In this document: positions 34,747 through 45,914 of the stretch, one piece after another
How positions within the stretch are numbered: the stretch's first letter is position 1
How the letters are laid out: the number at the start of each line of letters is the position of its first letter
Source of the DNA: Cyrtodaria siliqua
Taxonomy: Eukaryota; Mollusca; Bivalvia; Adapedonta; Hiatellidae
Direction of reading: 5' to 3'
Length of the DNA: 64,000 nt
NCBI GenBank assembly: GCA_037043455.1
Contig: JAWPHD010007113.1
Coordinates: 1-64,000 of the forward strand
Notes under the pieces: model-generated
Seen by the model: the letters and a program-made list of their open reading frames with translations, nothing else
Database searches by the model: none
What the model was told of the DNA's origin: nothing
Made by a program: the position numbers and the translations under genes

Positions 34747-37700
34747 ATGTCGGATCAAGAGTCCGTTGACAGTACGAACGCGTCCGAATCATCGTAAGTT
34801 TGTCAATCATAGAATCATTACATCAACCTTGCTCAACTTTAGCTAAACACGGAACTGTTTTTTTTCCAAACGACTTTTGAAGCAGATGATAGGCAATTTA
34901 TAATGGACCTCACATTACTTAGAAACGAGTCAATTTCTAAATGTACAGATGTAAAAGTATCAGTCCTTGGTATAAAAAGGCATACTTTTAATTATTTCCT
35001 GACAAAAAGGACGTATTTGAACATGCATCACGGAATGCCATCCACATATGTTACGAGGTGTGAAATAATAAAGAAAATTTGGATTTTAGTAAGCCATGCA
35101 ATTAATTAAACACAACAAAGTTCATATGCATATCCATACAAACTACCGTACACCTGTTTAAAACAAAGTTAACACAAAATTAAGTTTACAAATTGGACCT
35201 TAACATTAGCAAATATCTTCTAGAAGTCCAGTTGTAATATTATTTACAGGGATCAGTGATATCAAAAAGCGTTTCTAGAATGTGCCGCATCAGATGGTCC
35301 CAATGAGCCTTAAATTCGGGCCGCAGCTCATGCCATACCTTAGATGATACACATGAGCATAAATCGGATTGCAGCTCATGCCCTACCTTAGATGATACAA
35401 GTATCTAACCTCAGCTCATGCTTTACCTTAGATGATACAAATTAGTATAAATCATATCGCACCTCATGGCCTACTTTAGATGATACAAATGAGCATAAAT
35501 CGGATCGCAGCTCATGCCCTACCTTAGATGATACATCTAACCTCAGCTCATGCTTTACCTTAGATGTTACAAATTAGCATAAATCATATTGCACCTCATG
35601 GCCTACTTTAGATGATACAAATGAGCATAAGTCGGATCGCATGAGGCTGAAACCACCCCTTTTGGTACGCAGTATTCAGGGCGTTTTAGGCGGTATTCAG
35701 TACGCACGAGCCTGGTACGCAGTACTCGCACAACACAATATTTAGTATTTAGTACTCATAAAATGTATTTTTAAAACCAAATATGTACAAAAAAAATCAT
35801 AAAATATAAATAAAGGTCTAATTTTGATAATCGGGCCTTCATTCATCTAGCAGATACCGACTCTTAGGTGTTTTAGGTCATCATTCAAATTTGAGTTATT
35901 GCCCTTTGTAATTTTATACTTAGAATTTTTGTCCGGAGCTAATAGTATTCAGTACTCGGTCTCTAACATAAGGAGTATTCAGTACTCATGGGGGAGGGGG
36001 GATTACATCCTCATCGCATTTCATGCCATACCTTAGATGATACACATGAGCATACATTGGACCGCAGCTCATGGCCTATCTTAGATGATACAAATAAACA
36101 TAGATTCGGACTGCAGCTCATTCCCTGCCATCTGATACATAGATATAATCGACATGTAAAAAACAATTTCTATCTGTTACCCATCATAATATCACTTCTC
36201 AGCTGTTGCTAAATGTCTATCATTTTTAAACAAAGATTTTAGTTTTATCAGTTTTCACTTTCAACTTATATATTACAATATTGATATAATATGTCAAGTT
36301 TCTTTTGTCGACCATTTACAGTATCTGCTGTCAATGCCACATCATCGGCAAACAATAGTAACAATATTTCTACAACACCAGGTGTTAACTGCACTCCATG
36401 TAGCCCGTTATTACACATTTCTTCACTCAGTTCATTATTAATGACACTACAATTGGACTGAGATCACTGCCATGTCGTAAACCTCTTAGACAATCAAAAT
36501 ATTCAGTATATTTTTCAATGGCTTTCACACATACTTTAACATTTTTATATATGCTTTGTATTGATTGCAACAGTTTTCCTTTTATTTCACATTTTCTAAG
36601 GAATGTAAATAATTTACTTCTATTGACCCAGTTAAAAAATTTACTTCTATTGACCCAGTCAAAGGCTTTCATAAAATCTACAAATGCGACAAACATTTTT
36701 TTTACCCTTTTTACATAAATATTTAGAAATGTTAGCTTAAAGTATCAATGACACTGTCCTGGGAGAAAACATGCCTGTGATTCAGTTATTTTATCAAACA
36801 CATTTGCATAAAACGTAACACACCTTGCTAGTATAATAATATATATCTTTTTTTTTTTAATTTCGATTACCAAATGAATGGTAATCCATTTATTCACCCC
36901 GTAATAGGTTTGTGAGGGTCGGGGTGGGCCACCCCTCAACAAACCGTACAGATATGTATGTAATATGCATCATATTTATATATAAACAGTTTTCACATAT
37001 ACTTACATACAAAAATGCATATCATAATTAGAAGCTGTATAAATAGGGAGTTTTTTTTTAAAACATCTTTACAATTTCAAAAGAAGATTTTAAATACACA
37101 TTTCTGAAAGAGGGACACCGAGGATCTTTCAAAAGTTTTATTTACAAATAAACCAGATTGCTGTATGTCCCTTTTACACTTGAAAGCGGAAAAAAATTAT
37201 AATTGTCAAGATATTTATTTTGCTACTTTAATACCCCTTCAATGATAATTGTAAAGATGTTTTTTGTTTTTTTTTAAAACCCAGCATATATATTTTACCT
37301 AACAAATGATTTAACATAGATAAGTGCAAAGATAAAATAATCAAGTACGAATGTTTTAGTTTGTATACAAATCCACAAACTATCTCTGCTGAGTTTTACT
37401 ATAGTTGATTGTGTGAAAAAATGCTGTTATAAAAAATAAAAATATATAGAAAAGACAAGATCTATCTATGGAGGTGTGACTCTTCATTATTCAGTGGGAA
37501 CAGCGGGGAACATAAGTTAGCTTGAGAACATTTTTTTTTTTCTGTATCAAAGATTAGAAGAAAAAAATAAAAATAAGGTAGATGTGTTGCACAGTGTAAC
37601 TTAATAATTAAAACAAAAACTAATTAAGTAGAGATTTATAAGTCGACCAAGGTTTTTCAAATTTATCAAATGCAATACTTTTAATTGCATTTATTTTTTC

Positions 37701-40700
37701 AGTTTGATATATGTATTTAATTTGTGGTTTGAAATTAATGAACAATGGCAATCTTCCATCTAACTTACATTTATATATGAAGTATTTTGCATGCAAAATT
37801 AATTTATTTAAAACAATATCATATTGACTAGACCCAAATATGATTTCTTTTATAGTCCATTCCGGTTGGATTATTATATTATTATCATTGCAAGTAATCT
37901 TAAAAATATTCCAAAATGTTTTAATATATTTACATTCCCAAAATAAATGTGTAATGGTTTCTGGAGACTCTGTACAAAAACTACAAGAATTATCATTTTT
38001 TATCTTCATTTTTGTCAAAAGGATGTTTGTAGCAGTAATTCTATGGTTTATTTTTGCCTGAAACCATTGTAACCTGGTGTCTTTTGTACATTTGATAGGT
38101 ATTTTGAATAAGTCCTTCCATTCTCTGTCTATATTTAAACCATATTGCCCCCATTTGGCTATAGATGTTGGATGTACATTTGATTTATTCAGTATATCAT
38201 AAATGGAACGACAGCCTTTCTGTGAGCTTGTTATAAGGGATACTACTGATGGACAAACTGGATTTTCTAAATTAATGGCAAGATGAGAGAAATTTTGTTT
38301 TTGAAGGTAGTCCCGTATTGCTGCAGTCATACCTTCATATTCTAAAAAATGTGACTTTAAAGCAAACTTTTCGATAAATAGTGTAAAAGAGAGAAGATTA
38401 CCATTGTTATCCATTATATCATTAATAAATAAAATACCTTTATCATACCATCTTTTATAAAAAGCACATGATCTTCCAATCTTAATGTTATTATTGTACC
38501 ATAATGGTTGTGTTAAGAAATCTTTCCATGACAGTGATTTTTTAACATCTAGTAAGATGTTAAGACTTGTGTAAACATCCTTCCAGAAAGGATTGCCTAT
38601 TTCTTGCACGTTTTTCTTTACATAATCATTACCGAAAAATAGCATATTGGTGGTGAATGGGTACATATGTTTATGGATTTCCATACATTTTTTGTTTCCA
38701 ATCAAAAGTCTTCTAATCCATGTTAATTTCAGAGAATATATGAACTGTTTAATATTGATCATTCTAAGTCCACCATAATCATAGTCTTGAGTTACAACAG
38801 ATCTCTTAATTTTGTCTGGGTGGTTATTCCAGAGGAAATTAAAACACATTTTTTGCAACAGTGTGACCTGTTCCTCAGGTGGATTAGGTAATGATGAAAA
38901 TAAATGATTTAACTTTGGTAGAGCTAAGCTTTTTATAACAGTGATTTTTCCAAAAGGTGTGAGGATTCTTTTTGACCAGGACATTAGTAATGATTTAATT
39001 TCGTTTATTTTCTTATCATAATTTAAGGCAATCACATTCCTTAAATTTGTTGACATTGTTATTCCTAAGATCAAAAATTCACCCTGATTCCAGTTAAGAT
39101 CTGTATCTGTACATAATTTTATATTTGAACCTTTGTTTTTCCCAAACCATATAACTCTGGTTTTATCAACATTAACATTAAGACCTGAAATATCTCCATA
39201 GAATTTTAAAACAATTAGAGCATGTTTAAGGGATTTTTCGGTGCCGTCTAATATAAGAGAGGTGTCATCGGCATATTGAGAAATTAAATATTCAGTATCT
39301 CCTACTTTAACTCCTTTAATATCTTTATTTGTCCGGACCAGTACAGCCAATATTTCGACACACAGAATAAAAATGTATGGGGAGAGCGGATCTCCCTGTC
39401 GGCAGCCTCGGTGAATAAAAAACCACTCTGACAGATGGCCGTTAACTAAAATGCAAGATTTAATGTTTGTGTAAAAGACTTTTATCCACTTTCTTATACC
39501 TTGTCCTATCTGAAAAAAGGTTAAAACCTCCTCAATAAAAGACCAGGAAAGAGTATCAAAGGCTTTTTCAAAATCTGCAATAAGTAATAATCCTGGTATA
39601 TCATTCTTCTCGGTATAATAAAACAAATCATAAATGGTACGAGTATTTTCACCTATATATCTCCCTGCCAGAAAGCCAGTCTGGTCATCATTTATAAGAA
39701 AGGGAAGTACTTGTTTTAAACGCTGTGCAATGCATGCTGATGCTAATTTATACGAACAATTTAATAAAGATATTGGTCTCCAGTTTTTTAAATAATGTCT
39801 ATCTTTGTTTGTCTTTGGTATACATGTTATAATTCCCTCCTTTTGTGTGATTGATAATTCACCTTTCAAAAAACCATGGTTAATGGATCTCAAGAGGAAA
39901 ATTCCTATATCTATCCAGAAAAACTTATAAAATTCCATGGTGTAACCACTAGAGCCAGGGCTCTTAAGATTTTTTGCCTTTTTTAAACAAAATAATAGTT
40001 CATGTAATTCTATTGGGCCTTCTAAATTTTGTTGTTGCTCTCTAGTTAGCTTGGGTATAGGAAAATCTCTAAACAATTCATTTAAATTTATATTTTTTAC
40101 TGGTTTGTGTGAATACAAGGAATAATAAAAGTTTCTAGTTTCTTTTAAAATTGAATCTTGATCTTTTAAAATATTTCCTTCATTTGAAATTAGGGATGGT
40201 ATACATTTACTTACAAAATTCCTGTTTTCTAAATTACAAAAATATTTAGTTACTTTCTCTCCTTCATCTAACCATTTGGCTTTTGACCTTACCTTAAATC
40301 CATCCATTTTTTTTTGTCGCAATTCAAACAAACTTTTTCTTTTGCTTTCTAAGCTTATTAAATCAATATCTTACTAAATATATCTATCAGTGAAATGCCT
40401 CTGTAATTATCAGTACAATTAACTAATCCCTTTTTATGAAGAGGAATTAAGATAGATTCTGCCCACATATCTGGGAATTCACCATTTGCAAAGAGTCTGT
40501 TAAAAAGTTGTGTGGTAGTATAATGCCTATACTATATATGATTTGTTCTGCAATAAGTTGTCCAGATGAAGACTTATTCTTCTTTAAACGCCTCACTGCA
40601 GTCAACATCCCATCTGCCGTAATCTCTAAGATCGACATAACTTCGTCTATGTCATGTACAAATACTAATGAGCATACAACTGATCGCAGCTGATGCCCTA

Positions 40701-43700
40701 TCTTAGATGATACAAATGAGCATAAATCGGATTGAAGGTCATGCTCTACCTTAGATGCAGCTCGTGCTCTACCTTAGATGATACAAATGAGCATAAATCG
40801 GATTGAAGGTCATGCTCTACCTTAGATGCAGCTCAAGCTCTACCTTAGATGATACAAATGAGCATACATCCAATCGCAGCTCATGACCTATCTTAGATGA
40901 TACAAATGAGCATACATCGGATTGACGGCCATGCCCTACCTTATACGATACAAATGAGCATAAATCGGATTGAAGGTCATGCTCTACCTTAGATGCAGCT
41001 CATGCTTTACCTTAGATGATATAAATGAGCATACATCGGATCACACATCGGAACTCATGGTCCACCTTAGATGATACAAAGTAAACCTACCTCGGTTCGC
41101 AGCTCATGCCCTAACTTAGATAATACAAATGAACATACATTCGGACCGCAGCTCATGCTCTATCTTACATGATAAACATGGGCATACATCGGATCGCAGC
41201 TCACGGTCTACCTGAGATTATACAAATGATTAAGCATCGGAATGCAGCTCATTCCCTACCTTAGACGATACAAATCAGCATACATCGGATCGCAGCTCAT
41301 GACGTACCTTAGAGGATACAAATGAACATAAATCGGATCTCAGCTCATGATCTACCTTAGATGATACATATGAGCATAAATCAAATCGCAGCTCATGACC
41401 TATCTTAGATGATACACATACGTATAACTCGGATCACAGCTCATGCTATACTTAGATGATACAACTGAACAGCTCATGCCCTATGTTAAGTGATACACTT
41501 GAGCATAAATCGGACCTCAGCTCATGCTTTACCTTAGATGATACAAATGAGCATAAATCGGACCGCATCTCATGGCCTACCTTAGATGATATACATTAGT
41601 ATACATCTGACCACAGCTCATGGCCTACCTTAGATGATACAAATAAGCATAAATTGGACCGCAGCATAGATCGGATGGCAGCACATAACCTACTTTAGAT
41701 GAATATACATCGGAGCATACCTCATGCCTACCTTAGATTATACAAATGAACATTCATCGGACCACAGCTCATGCCCTACTTTAGATGATACAAATAAGCA
41801 TGAATCGGACAGCAGCTCCTGCCCTACTTTAGATGATACAAATAAGCATGAATTGAATCGCAGCTCATGCCCTACCATATGTGATACAAATGAGCATAAA
41901 TCGGATCGCAGCTCATGCCCTATCTTAGATGATACAAATAAGCATGAATCGAATCGCAGCTCATGCCCTACCTTAGGTGATACAAATAAGCATTAATCGG
42001 ATCGTAGTTAATGGCCTAACTTAGATGATACAAATGAGCATACATCAGGTCGCAGCTCATGCCCTACCTTAAATGATACAAATGAACATAAAACCAAGCC
42101 CATGCCCTATCTTAGATGATACAAATGAGCATACATCAGATCGCAACTCATGGCCTACCGTGGATGATACAAATGAGTATACATCGGACCGCATCTCCTA
42201 CCTAAGATGATAAAAAAATAACATAAATCGGATCGCAGCTCATGCCCTACCTAAGATGATACAAAATTAACATAAATCGGATCGCAACTTATGCCCTACA
42301 ATAGATGACACAAAATGAGCATGCAATGGTTCGCAGCTCATGACCTACCATAGATGATACACAATGAGCATACATTGGTTCGCAGCTCATGACCTACCAT
42401 AGATGATACAAAATAAGCATACACTGGTTCGCAGCTTATGTCGTAATGTTGTTTTGATGCACGATATTCTGTAATCGATGTTTTAGTTTTCTAAATAATT
42501 GGTTTCCAGTAATTACATCCTGCTTTAAATTCACACTCACCTTTTATACAATTTAACCCCAATATAACAGTCTGAGCATGATACGAATGTATTACTGACT
42601 ATGTTCTATATTGTTACAGAAACATATTTTAATTTGCTATTTAAATGGTACACTTCTTCTTGTTTGTGTTTTTCATTAAAAGTAGCTTTTCTTTTCACAT
42701 ATAATGTGTTGCCTTGTACGTCATTCTTCAGTAATGGTGAGAACATCGAGCATGCCGATGGAAAAGCTGAACCAGTTCGTAAAAAAATAAAATTCAGTTT
42801 TGGAAATTCAGCCAAGGGCGCAAGGTTTAAATCTCTGTGGAACAGCCAATGCCTAGAGTCACAGACAGCTAGTACCTCCTCTTCTTTAGATGACTCCACC
42901 CTTTCTTCTCTGTCGGCCAATCATGCAGAAGGTTTAGATATTTTGCAGGCGGCGACTTTGATCGCCGATGTGCCGGCAGACCACAGGGATCCAGGTTTTT
43001 TTCCTATTTCTTTCTAAATTTCTTATTTCTCATTTGTCGACGGACCACAGTGATTTCTATTTCTAAATTTCTTATTTCTTAACTGTGTTTTTGTGGAGTT
43101 TATATTACACCGAAACCATACATTGAATTCGATATGCTGACATATATAAAGGTATATTTCGTATTTATTTCTTAATTTATTATTTCTAAGTTGTTGTTGT
43201 TGTTGTTTGGATTATGTATTAAAATTGCACCGAAACTGTATGCAGAAAATGACAACCTGGCATTTCTCTCTTCTCATTTCTCACATAAAAATTCAGTGTC
43301 CAATAAATAGACTAAAGATTTCGTTTTCCCATGTTATACGTTTTTTGGAAAATTTATAACGTTAAGAAATGAAGATTGCATTTTATTATAGAATGCACTT
43401 AACTCTATCTAATTTGTCTTTTCCGATCTGGTTCTATTGTACTTCCACATTCTTGATGCAGTCTTCGAGAGTCATGGTATCAGTACACATTTATAACACC
43501 GTTCTGGGTATGCATCTTCAGTTTGATAATCTATCATGCTCTCTTGTTAAGGAACATCTATCTCGACGGCGAACACATCGAATGGCACAAAGCGACAGCT
43601 TCACGAGGTAAACGAAGAAGGCTCTGGATATGATGCCGACAATGAAGGGAACCGTAAACGTTCTAACAGTTACGATGACAACGTATGTACAATCAACTCT

Positions 43701-45021
43701 GATACAAAGTCAGAAGATGAGGAAACTGAACCAATTCGTAAGAAAATAAAAATCAGTTTTGAGCAACAACCGTATTCACAAACAGCTAGTACCTCCTCTT
43801 CATGCGATGACCCCGCCCATCCCTCTCTATTGTACAAAGGCTTAGTTATTTTGCGGACTGCGATTTTGATCGCCGATGTGCCGACAGACCACAGTGATCC
43901 AGGTTTCTTTCATATTTCTTTTCTCATTGTTTTTCTTAACACTGTTATTATTCTGATCTCTTTCTTTGAAATAAATAAGCTGATATTTTTTACACTCTTA
44001 TCTCTTATCACACAGTTTGTTTTCTCATGGTGGCCATGCTTCTAGTCGGGAGTAATCAAATAAAGCAACACTTCGTGAATATTGCTTTAAAAAGTACCCA
44101 ATGGTCAAACGTATGGCGTGAAGATTCATTGTCATACCAGCGTCTGATTGATATATGTATGCCATTCTCAAATGTTATACTATTTGTCGGAAGATGGTAC
44201 ATGTTTGATCTTCGTTTGTCTACTACTAGTACTGTAATATCTGTCCAAAATAACAGTGTATTTGATTATAGAATGCACTTTAACTCCATGTGCTTTGTCT
44301 TGCCCGATCAGATTATACTTTGTATTACATTTCTGAATTCTTGATGCTGTCTTTGAGAGTCATGGTCTCAGTGCACATTTCATTTTTATAATCTATCATG
44401 TCCTCTTCTTGTTAAGGAACATCTATCTCGACAGCGAACAAGTCGCATGGCAGAAAGAGGAAGCTGTCCGAGGCTTGTGAAGAAGTCTCAGGTTATGAAG
44501 CCGATACAGAATTTGATCGTGACGATGGCGAATGTTCAATCAACTCCGACAGCAAGTCATACGATAAAACAACGGAACCAAGTCGTAAGAAAACAAAATT
44601 CGCTTACGATGCAGATTCGGATTTCGATAACGCTGGAACAAGCAGTTGTTTTGACAATGAGGCGAGAAGTCATTCTGACGATGCAGATCATCCGTCGACT
44701 AGTGACACGGACGATGAAATAACTGACCTTCGCTTCGATGTCAACCCATGCCCCGTTACATGTGTATGCAAATCCGGCTATGAAGCCATTCCACCAAAAA
44801 AGTACCGACCAGGATTCAGAATTGTTACCCCTTTGCATAAAAAGCTCATGGAGCGGCGTCTGCTACGCCACACCCCTGCAGACAAAGATTGCTGCAGAAA
44901 GATGTGCCATCTTAGGTGGCCAATACCTTCCAGACGCAGGATGTTGAGAGACTACAAATCGTCAGATCTACATGTATATAATTTCAGCTGGGGAGCGTGG
45001 AAACCACCGAAGAGTGATTGA
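34747..45021 (+). CDS. Four-exon gene, 421-residue acidic protein with repeated modules and Cys-rich C-terminus
   Basis: Exons: 34747-34793, 42732-42994, 43552-43902, 44417-45021 (47, 263, 351, 605 bases; 1266 in all, 422 codons with stop). Exon 1 reads MSDQESVDSTNASES and ends in phase 2 at GTAAGT; exon 2 begins in phase 2 after a ttcttcag acceptor. Exons 2 and 3 end at ccag^gt in phase 1 and exons 3 and 4 begin after gttaag in phase 1. The protein is Ser/Asp/Glu-rich and likely disordered for residues 1-320, with basic patches (RKKIK, RKKTK) that could be nuclear signals. Residues 325-421 hold C332-x3-C336-x-C338 and CC379/380-x3-C384-H385, a possible metal site. No known domain is recognised. 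Additional phase-neutral exons in intron 1 cannot be excluded. Confidence 0.72.
34800..35290. other. First part of intron 1, no internal feature seen
   Basis: AT-rich intronic sequence after the exon 1 donor (34794). The 68-codon plus ORF at 34903 has no splice support. Confidence 0.5.
35300..36140. repeat. 48-bp minisatellite, left block
   Basis: The unit cagctcatgccctacctta + gatgatacaaatgagcata + aatcggatcg recurs about every 48 bases at 35300-35650 and 35995-36135. Between them (about 35655-35990) is a different segment built around repeated 'cagtattcagtactc' and 'tggtacgcagta'. The array continues at 40660 after two nested LINE insertions. Confidence 0.9.
36145..36847 (-). mobile_element. 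LINE A, 3' fragment (reverse transcriptase, decayed)
   Basis: On minus it reads ITESQACFLPGQCH, then FVAFVDFMKAFDWVNR, LRGLRHGSDLSPIV, and LFADDVALTAD (FADD box at 36341-36352). KVKTDKTKIFV follows and an EKWYYDGQQIEIV-like segment close to 36150. These are consecutive RT motifs of a non-LTR element, with stops and frame changes. A WVNRSK(F/L) segment is duplicated near 36620-36660. The fragment ends abruptly at the minisatellite, with no 3' UTR or tail. Confidence 0.85.
36848..40377 (-). mobile_element. LINE B, 5'-truncated Tx1/L1-like element inserted in LINE A
   Basis: The minus-strand element ends in poly(A), seen as 11 T on plus at 36848-36858. An AATAAA signal lies about 31 bases before it (plus 36889-36894). 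It starts inside its ORF2 at 40377. The sequence atatatct occurs at both edges (36841-36848 and 40378-40385), a candidate 8-bp target-site duplication. The endonuclease part is absent, as expected for truncated target-primed insertion. The 3' UTR is about 770 bases (36850-37619). LINE A motifs continue on either side. Confidence 0.88.
37620..40331 (-). CDS. LINE B ORF2 reverse transcriptase, 903 codons, N-terminus missing
   Basis: Open without stop over 903 codons. The N-terminal part has the RSKAKWLDEGEKVTKYF motif that precedes RT in L1/Tx1-like elements. RT blocks follow: NWRPISLLN, LIADFEKAFD (catalytic Asp about 253), GCRQGDPLSPYIF and YADD (residues 353-356, plus 39264-39275). A C-terminal zinc-binding motif C783-x2-C786-x8-H795-x4-C800 (zf-RVT type) comes next, and the end KFEKPWSTYKSLL is typical for the group. 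The first Met is internal: the reading frame is open to the truncation point (DIDLISLESKRKS precedes). The intact frame implies recent insertion. It cannot move itself without an endonuclease. Confidence 0.9.
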   Translation of the reverse strand: MFELRQKKMDGFKVRSKAKWLDEGEKVTKYFCNLENRNFVSKCIPSLISNEGNILKDQDSILKETRNFYYSLYSHKPVKNINLNELFRDFPIPKLTREQQQNLEGPIELHELLFCLKKAKNLKSPGSSGYTMEFYKFFWIDIGIFLLRSINHGFLKGELSITQKEGIITCIPKTNKDRHYLKNWRPISLLNCSYKLASACIAQRLKQVLPFLINDDQTGFLAGRYIGENTRTIYDLFYYTEKNDIPGLLLIADFEKAFDTLSWSFIEEVLTFFQIGQGIRKWIKVFYTNIKSCILVNGHLSEWFFIHRGCRQGDPLSPYIFILCVEILAVLVRTNKDIKGVKVGDTEYLISQYADDTSLILDGTEKSLKHALIVLKFYGDISGLNVNVDKTRVIWFGKNKGSNIKLCTDTDLNWNQGEFLILGITMSTNLRNVIALNYDKKINEIKSLLMSWSKRILTPFGKITVIKSLALPKLNHLFSSLPNPPEEQVTLLQKMCFNFLWNNHPDKIKRSVVTQDYDYGGLRMINIKQFIYSLKLTWIRRLLIGNKKCMEIHKHMYPFTTNMLFFGNDYVKKNVQEIGNPFWKDVYTSLNILLDVKKSLSWKDFLTQPLWYNNNIKIGRSCAFYKRWYDKGILFINDIMDNNGNLLSFTLFIEKFALKSHFLEYEGMTAAIRDYLQKQNFSHLAINLENPVCPSVVSLITSSQKGCRSIYDILNKSNVHPTSIAKWGQYGLNIDREWKDLFKIPIKCTKDTRLQWFQAKINHRITATNILLTKMKIKNDNSCSFCTESPETITHLFWECKYIKTFWNIFKITCNDNNIIIQPEWTIKEIIFGSSQYDIVLNKLILHAKYFIYKCKLDGRLPLFINFKPQIKYIYQTEKINAIKSIAFDKFEKPWSTYKSLLN
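40378..40660 (-). mobile_element. LINE A, 5' fragment
   Basis: On minus it reads MSILEITADGMLTAVRRL, KKNKSSSGQLIAEQII, and after a frame change NGEFPDMWAESILIPLHKKG and NYRGISLI. These are the RT segments that come just before the motifs found at 36145-36847, so the two fragments belong to one element split by LINE B. The fragment is 5'-truncated at the minisatellite. Confidence 0.85.
40660..42440. repeat. 48-bp minisatellite, right block, about 36 units
   Basis: Same unit as at 35300-36140 (cagctcatgccctacctta...). Units differ by point changes (tcggatcg, tcggaccg, ttggttcg) and some are shortened. Near 40740-41010 a higher-order form with 'gattgaaggtcatgctctac' recurs three times. It lies in intron 1 and ends about 290 bases before exon 2. 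Confidence 0.93.
42995..43551. repeat. Intron 2, duplicated together with exon module
   Basis: Shares with intron 3 (43903-44416) the blocks 'gattatagaatgcactt', 'tcttgatgc.gtctt.gagagtcatggt' (split by differences) and 'tctatcatg', then the gttaag acceptor. This shows the duplicated unit was exon plus intron, about 865-910 bases. It also carries several 'tttctaaatttcttatttct' runs. Confidence 0.8.
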
Positions 45022-45075
45022 ATATCTTCTACCTCTCCCCATCACCTTCAGTTTAAATTAATTAATTCTACAAGA

Positions 45076-45081
45076 AATAAA
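45076..45081 (+). terminator. Polyadenylation signal AATAAA of the 421-residue gene
   Basis: AATAAA lies 54 bases after the TGA at 45019-45021. Its position fits a short 3' UTR. No competing downstream exon is seen. Confidence 0.6.
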
Positions 45082-45314
45082 TAATTATGTAAAGAATGCA
45101 CATAATGAACTGAAAAAATGGACATAATGTAATGGTGCATGACGTGCTATAAATTAATGGTAAATCTTTCATTAATGTAATAATACTGATGAACGTGATA
45201 TACAATAACGGTGACAGCGATGACTTTCCATAACCACACGCTAAACCTGAATGCTTGCGCGCGTATGCGTCAGTTTTGCATGAAGTCATTTTATGCGACT
45301 ACTTAAGGCACGTT

Positions 45315-45472
45315 GGAGTGTGTGATATGTGTGGGGTGGGAGCGGAGGGTGTGATATGTGTGGGCCGGGAGCGGAGGGTGTGATATGTGTGGGCCGGGAG
45401 CGGAGGGTGTGATATGTGTGGGCCGGGAGCGGAGGGTGTGATATGTGTGGGCCGGGAGCGGAGGGTGTGTGT
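45315..45472. repeat. 29-bp GC-rich minisatellite, about 5-6 units
   Basis: The unit gggccgggagcggagggtgt + gatatgtgt recurs every 29 bases (45362, 45391, 45420, 45449). It is the most GC-rich array in the window. Confidence 0.92.
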
Positions 45473-45837
45473 GTTTTATGTTTAGGACTCCGTGTGAGAA
45501 ATGTGAGACATAGTTTAAAGGATCTTGGTTTATTAAACTTTGGGCGGGTTAGATTTTCTGTAAAACTTACATATTTGCAAATATGTATTACTAATTAATT
45601 AAACAGGTCAAAGGAAATTTGGCTTCGCAAAATAACAAACTGCTGGCGATATTGCTAAAGCAATATATTTAAAACCTATGGTAGAATAACGAAGACAAAA
45701 TGAAAACTCTAGTTTGTATTACCTTTTATTGCCAAAATGATACTGAATTAATAAATCGTCATGTAATGTTAATGTTTGATAAATACTTCAAGACTGTCGT
45801 GTGTTCCTTTTAAGTAGTTTAGAAATGTGAACCACAC

Positions 45838-45912
45838 ATTCTGTGGATGAGATCGAACTCAAGACTTCTAGATTAGGATACTAGTTCCTAACCACCAAAC
45901 TGTAATGCCACC
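45838..45912 (-). mobile_element. tRNA-like sequence, probably a SINE head or tRNA pseudogene
   Basis: On minus, ggtggttaggaactag resembles an A-box region and gagttcgatctc a B-box. The ~75-base total is tRNA length. Base pairing of the acceptor stem is poor and no SINE body I recognise follows, so a functional tRNA is unlikely. Confidence 0.45.
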
Positions 45913-45914
45913 TT

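Noticed and set aside
41724..41996. 90-codon ORF with CPTLDDTNKHESD-type repeats in the gene's first intron
   Set aside because: 48-bp units are divisible by three so a frame stays open. Neighbouring units contain stops and there are no splice sites.
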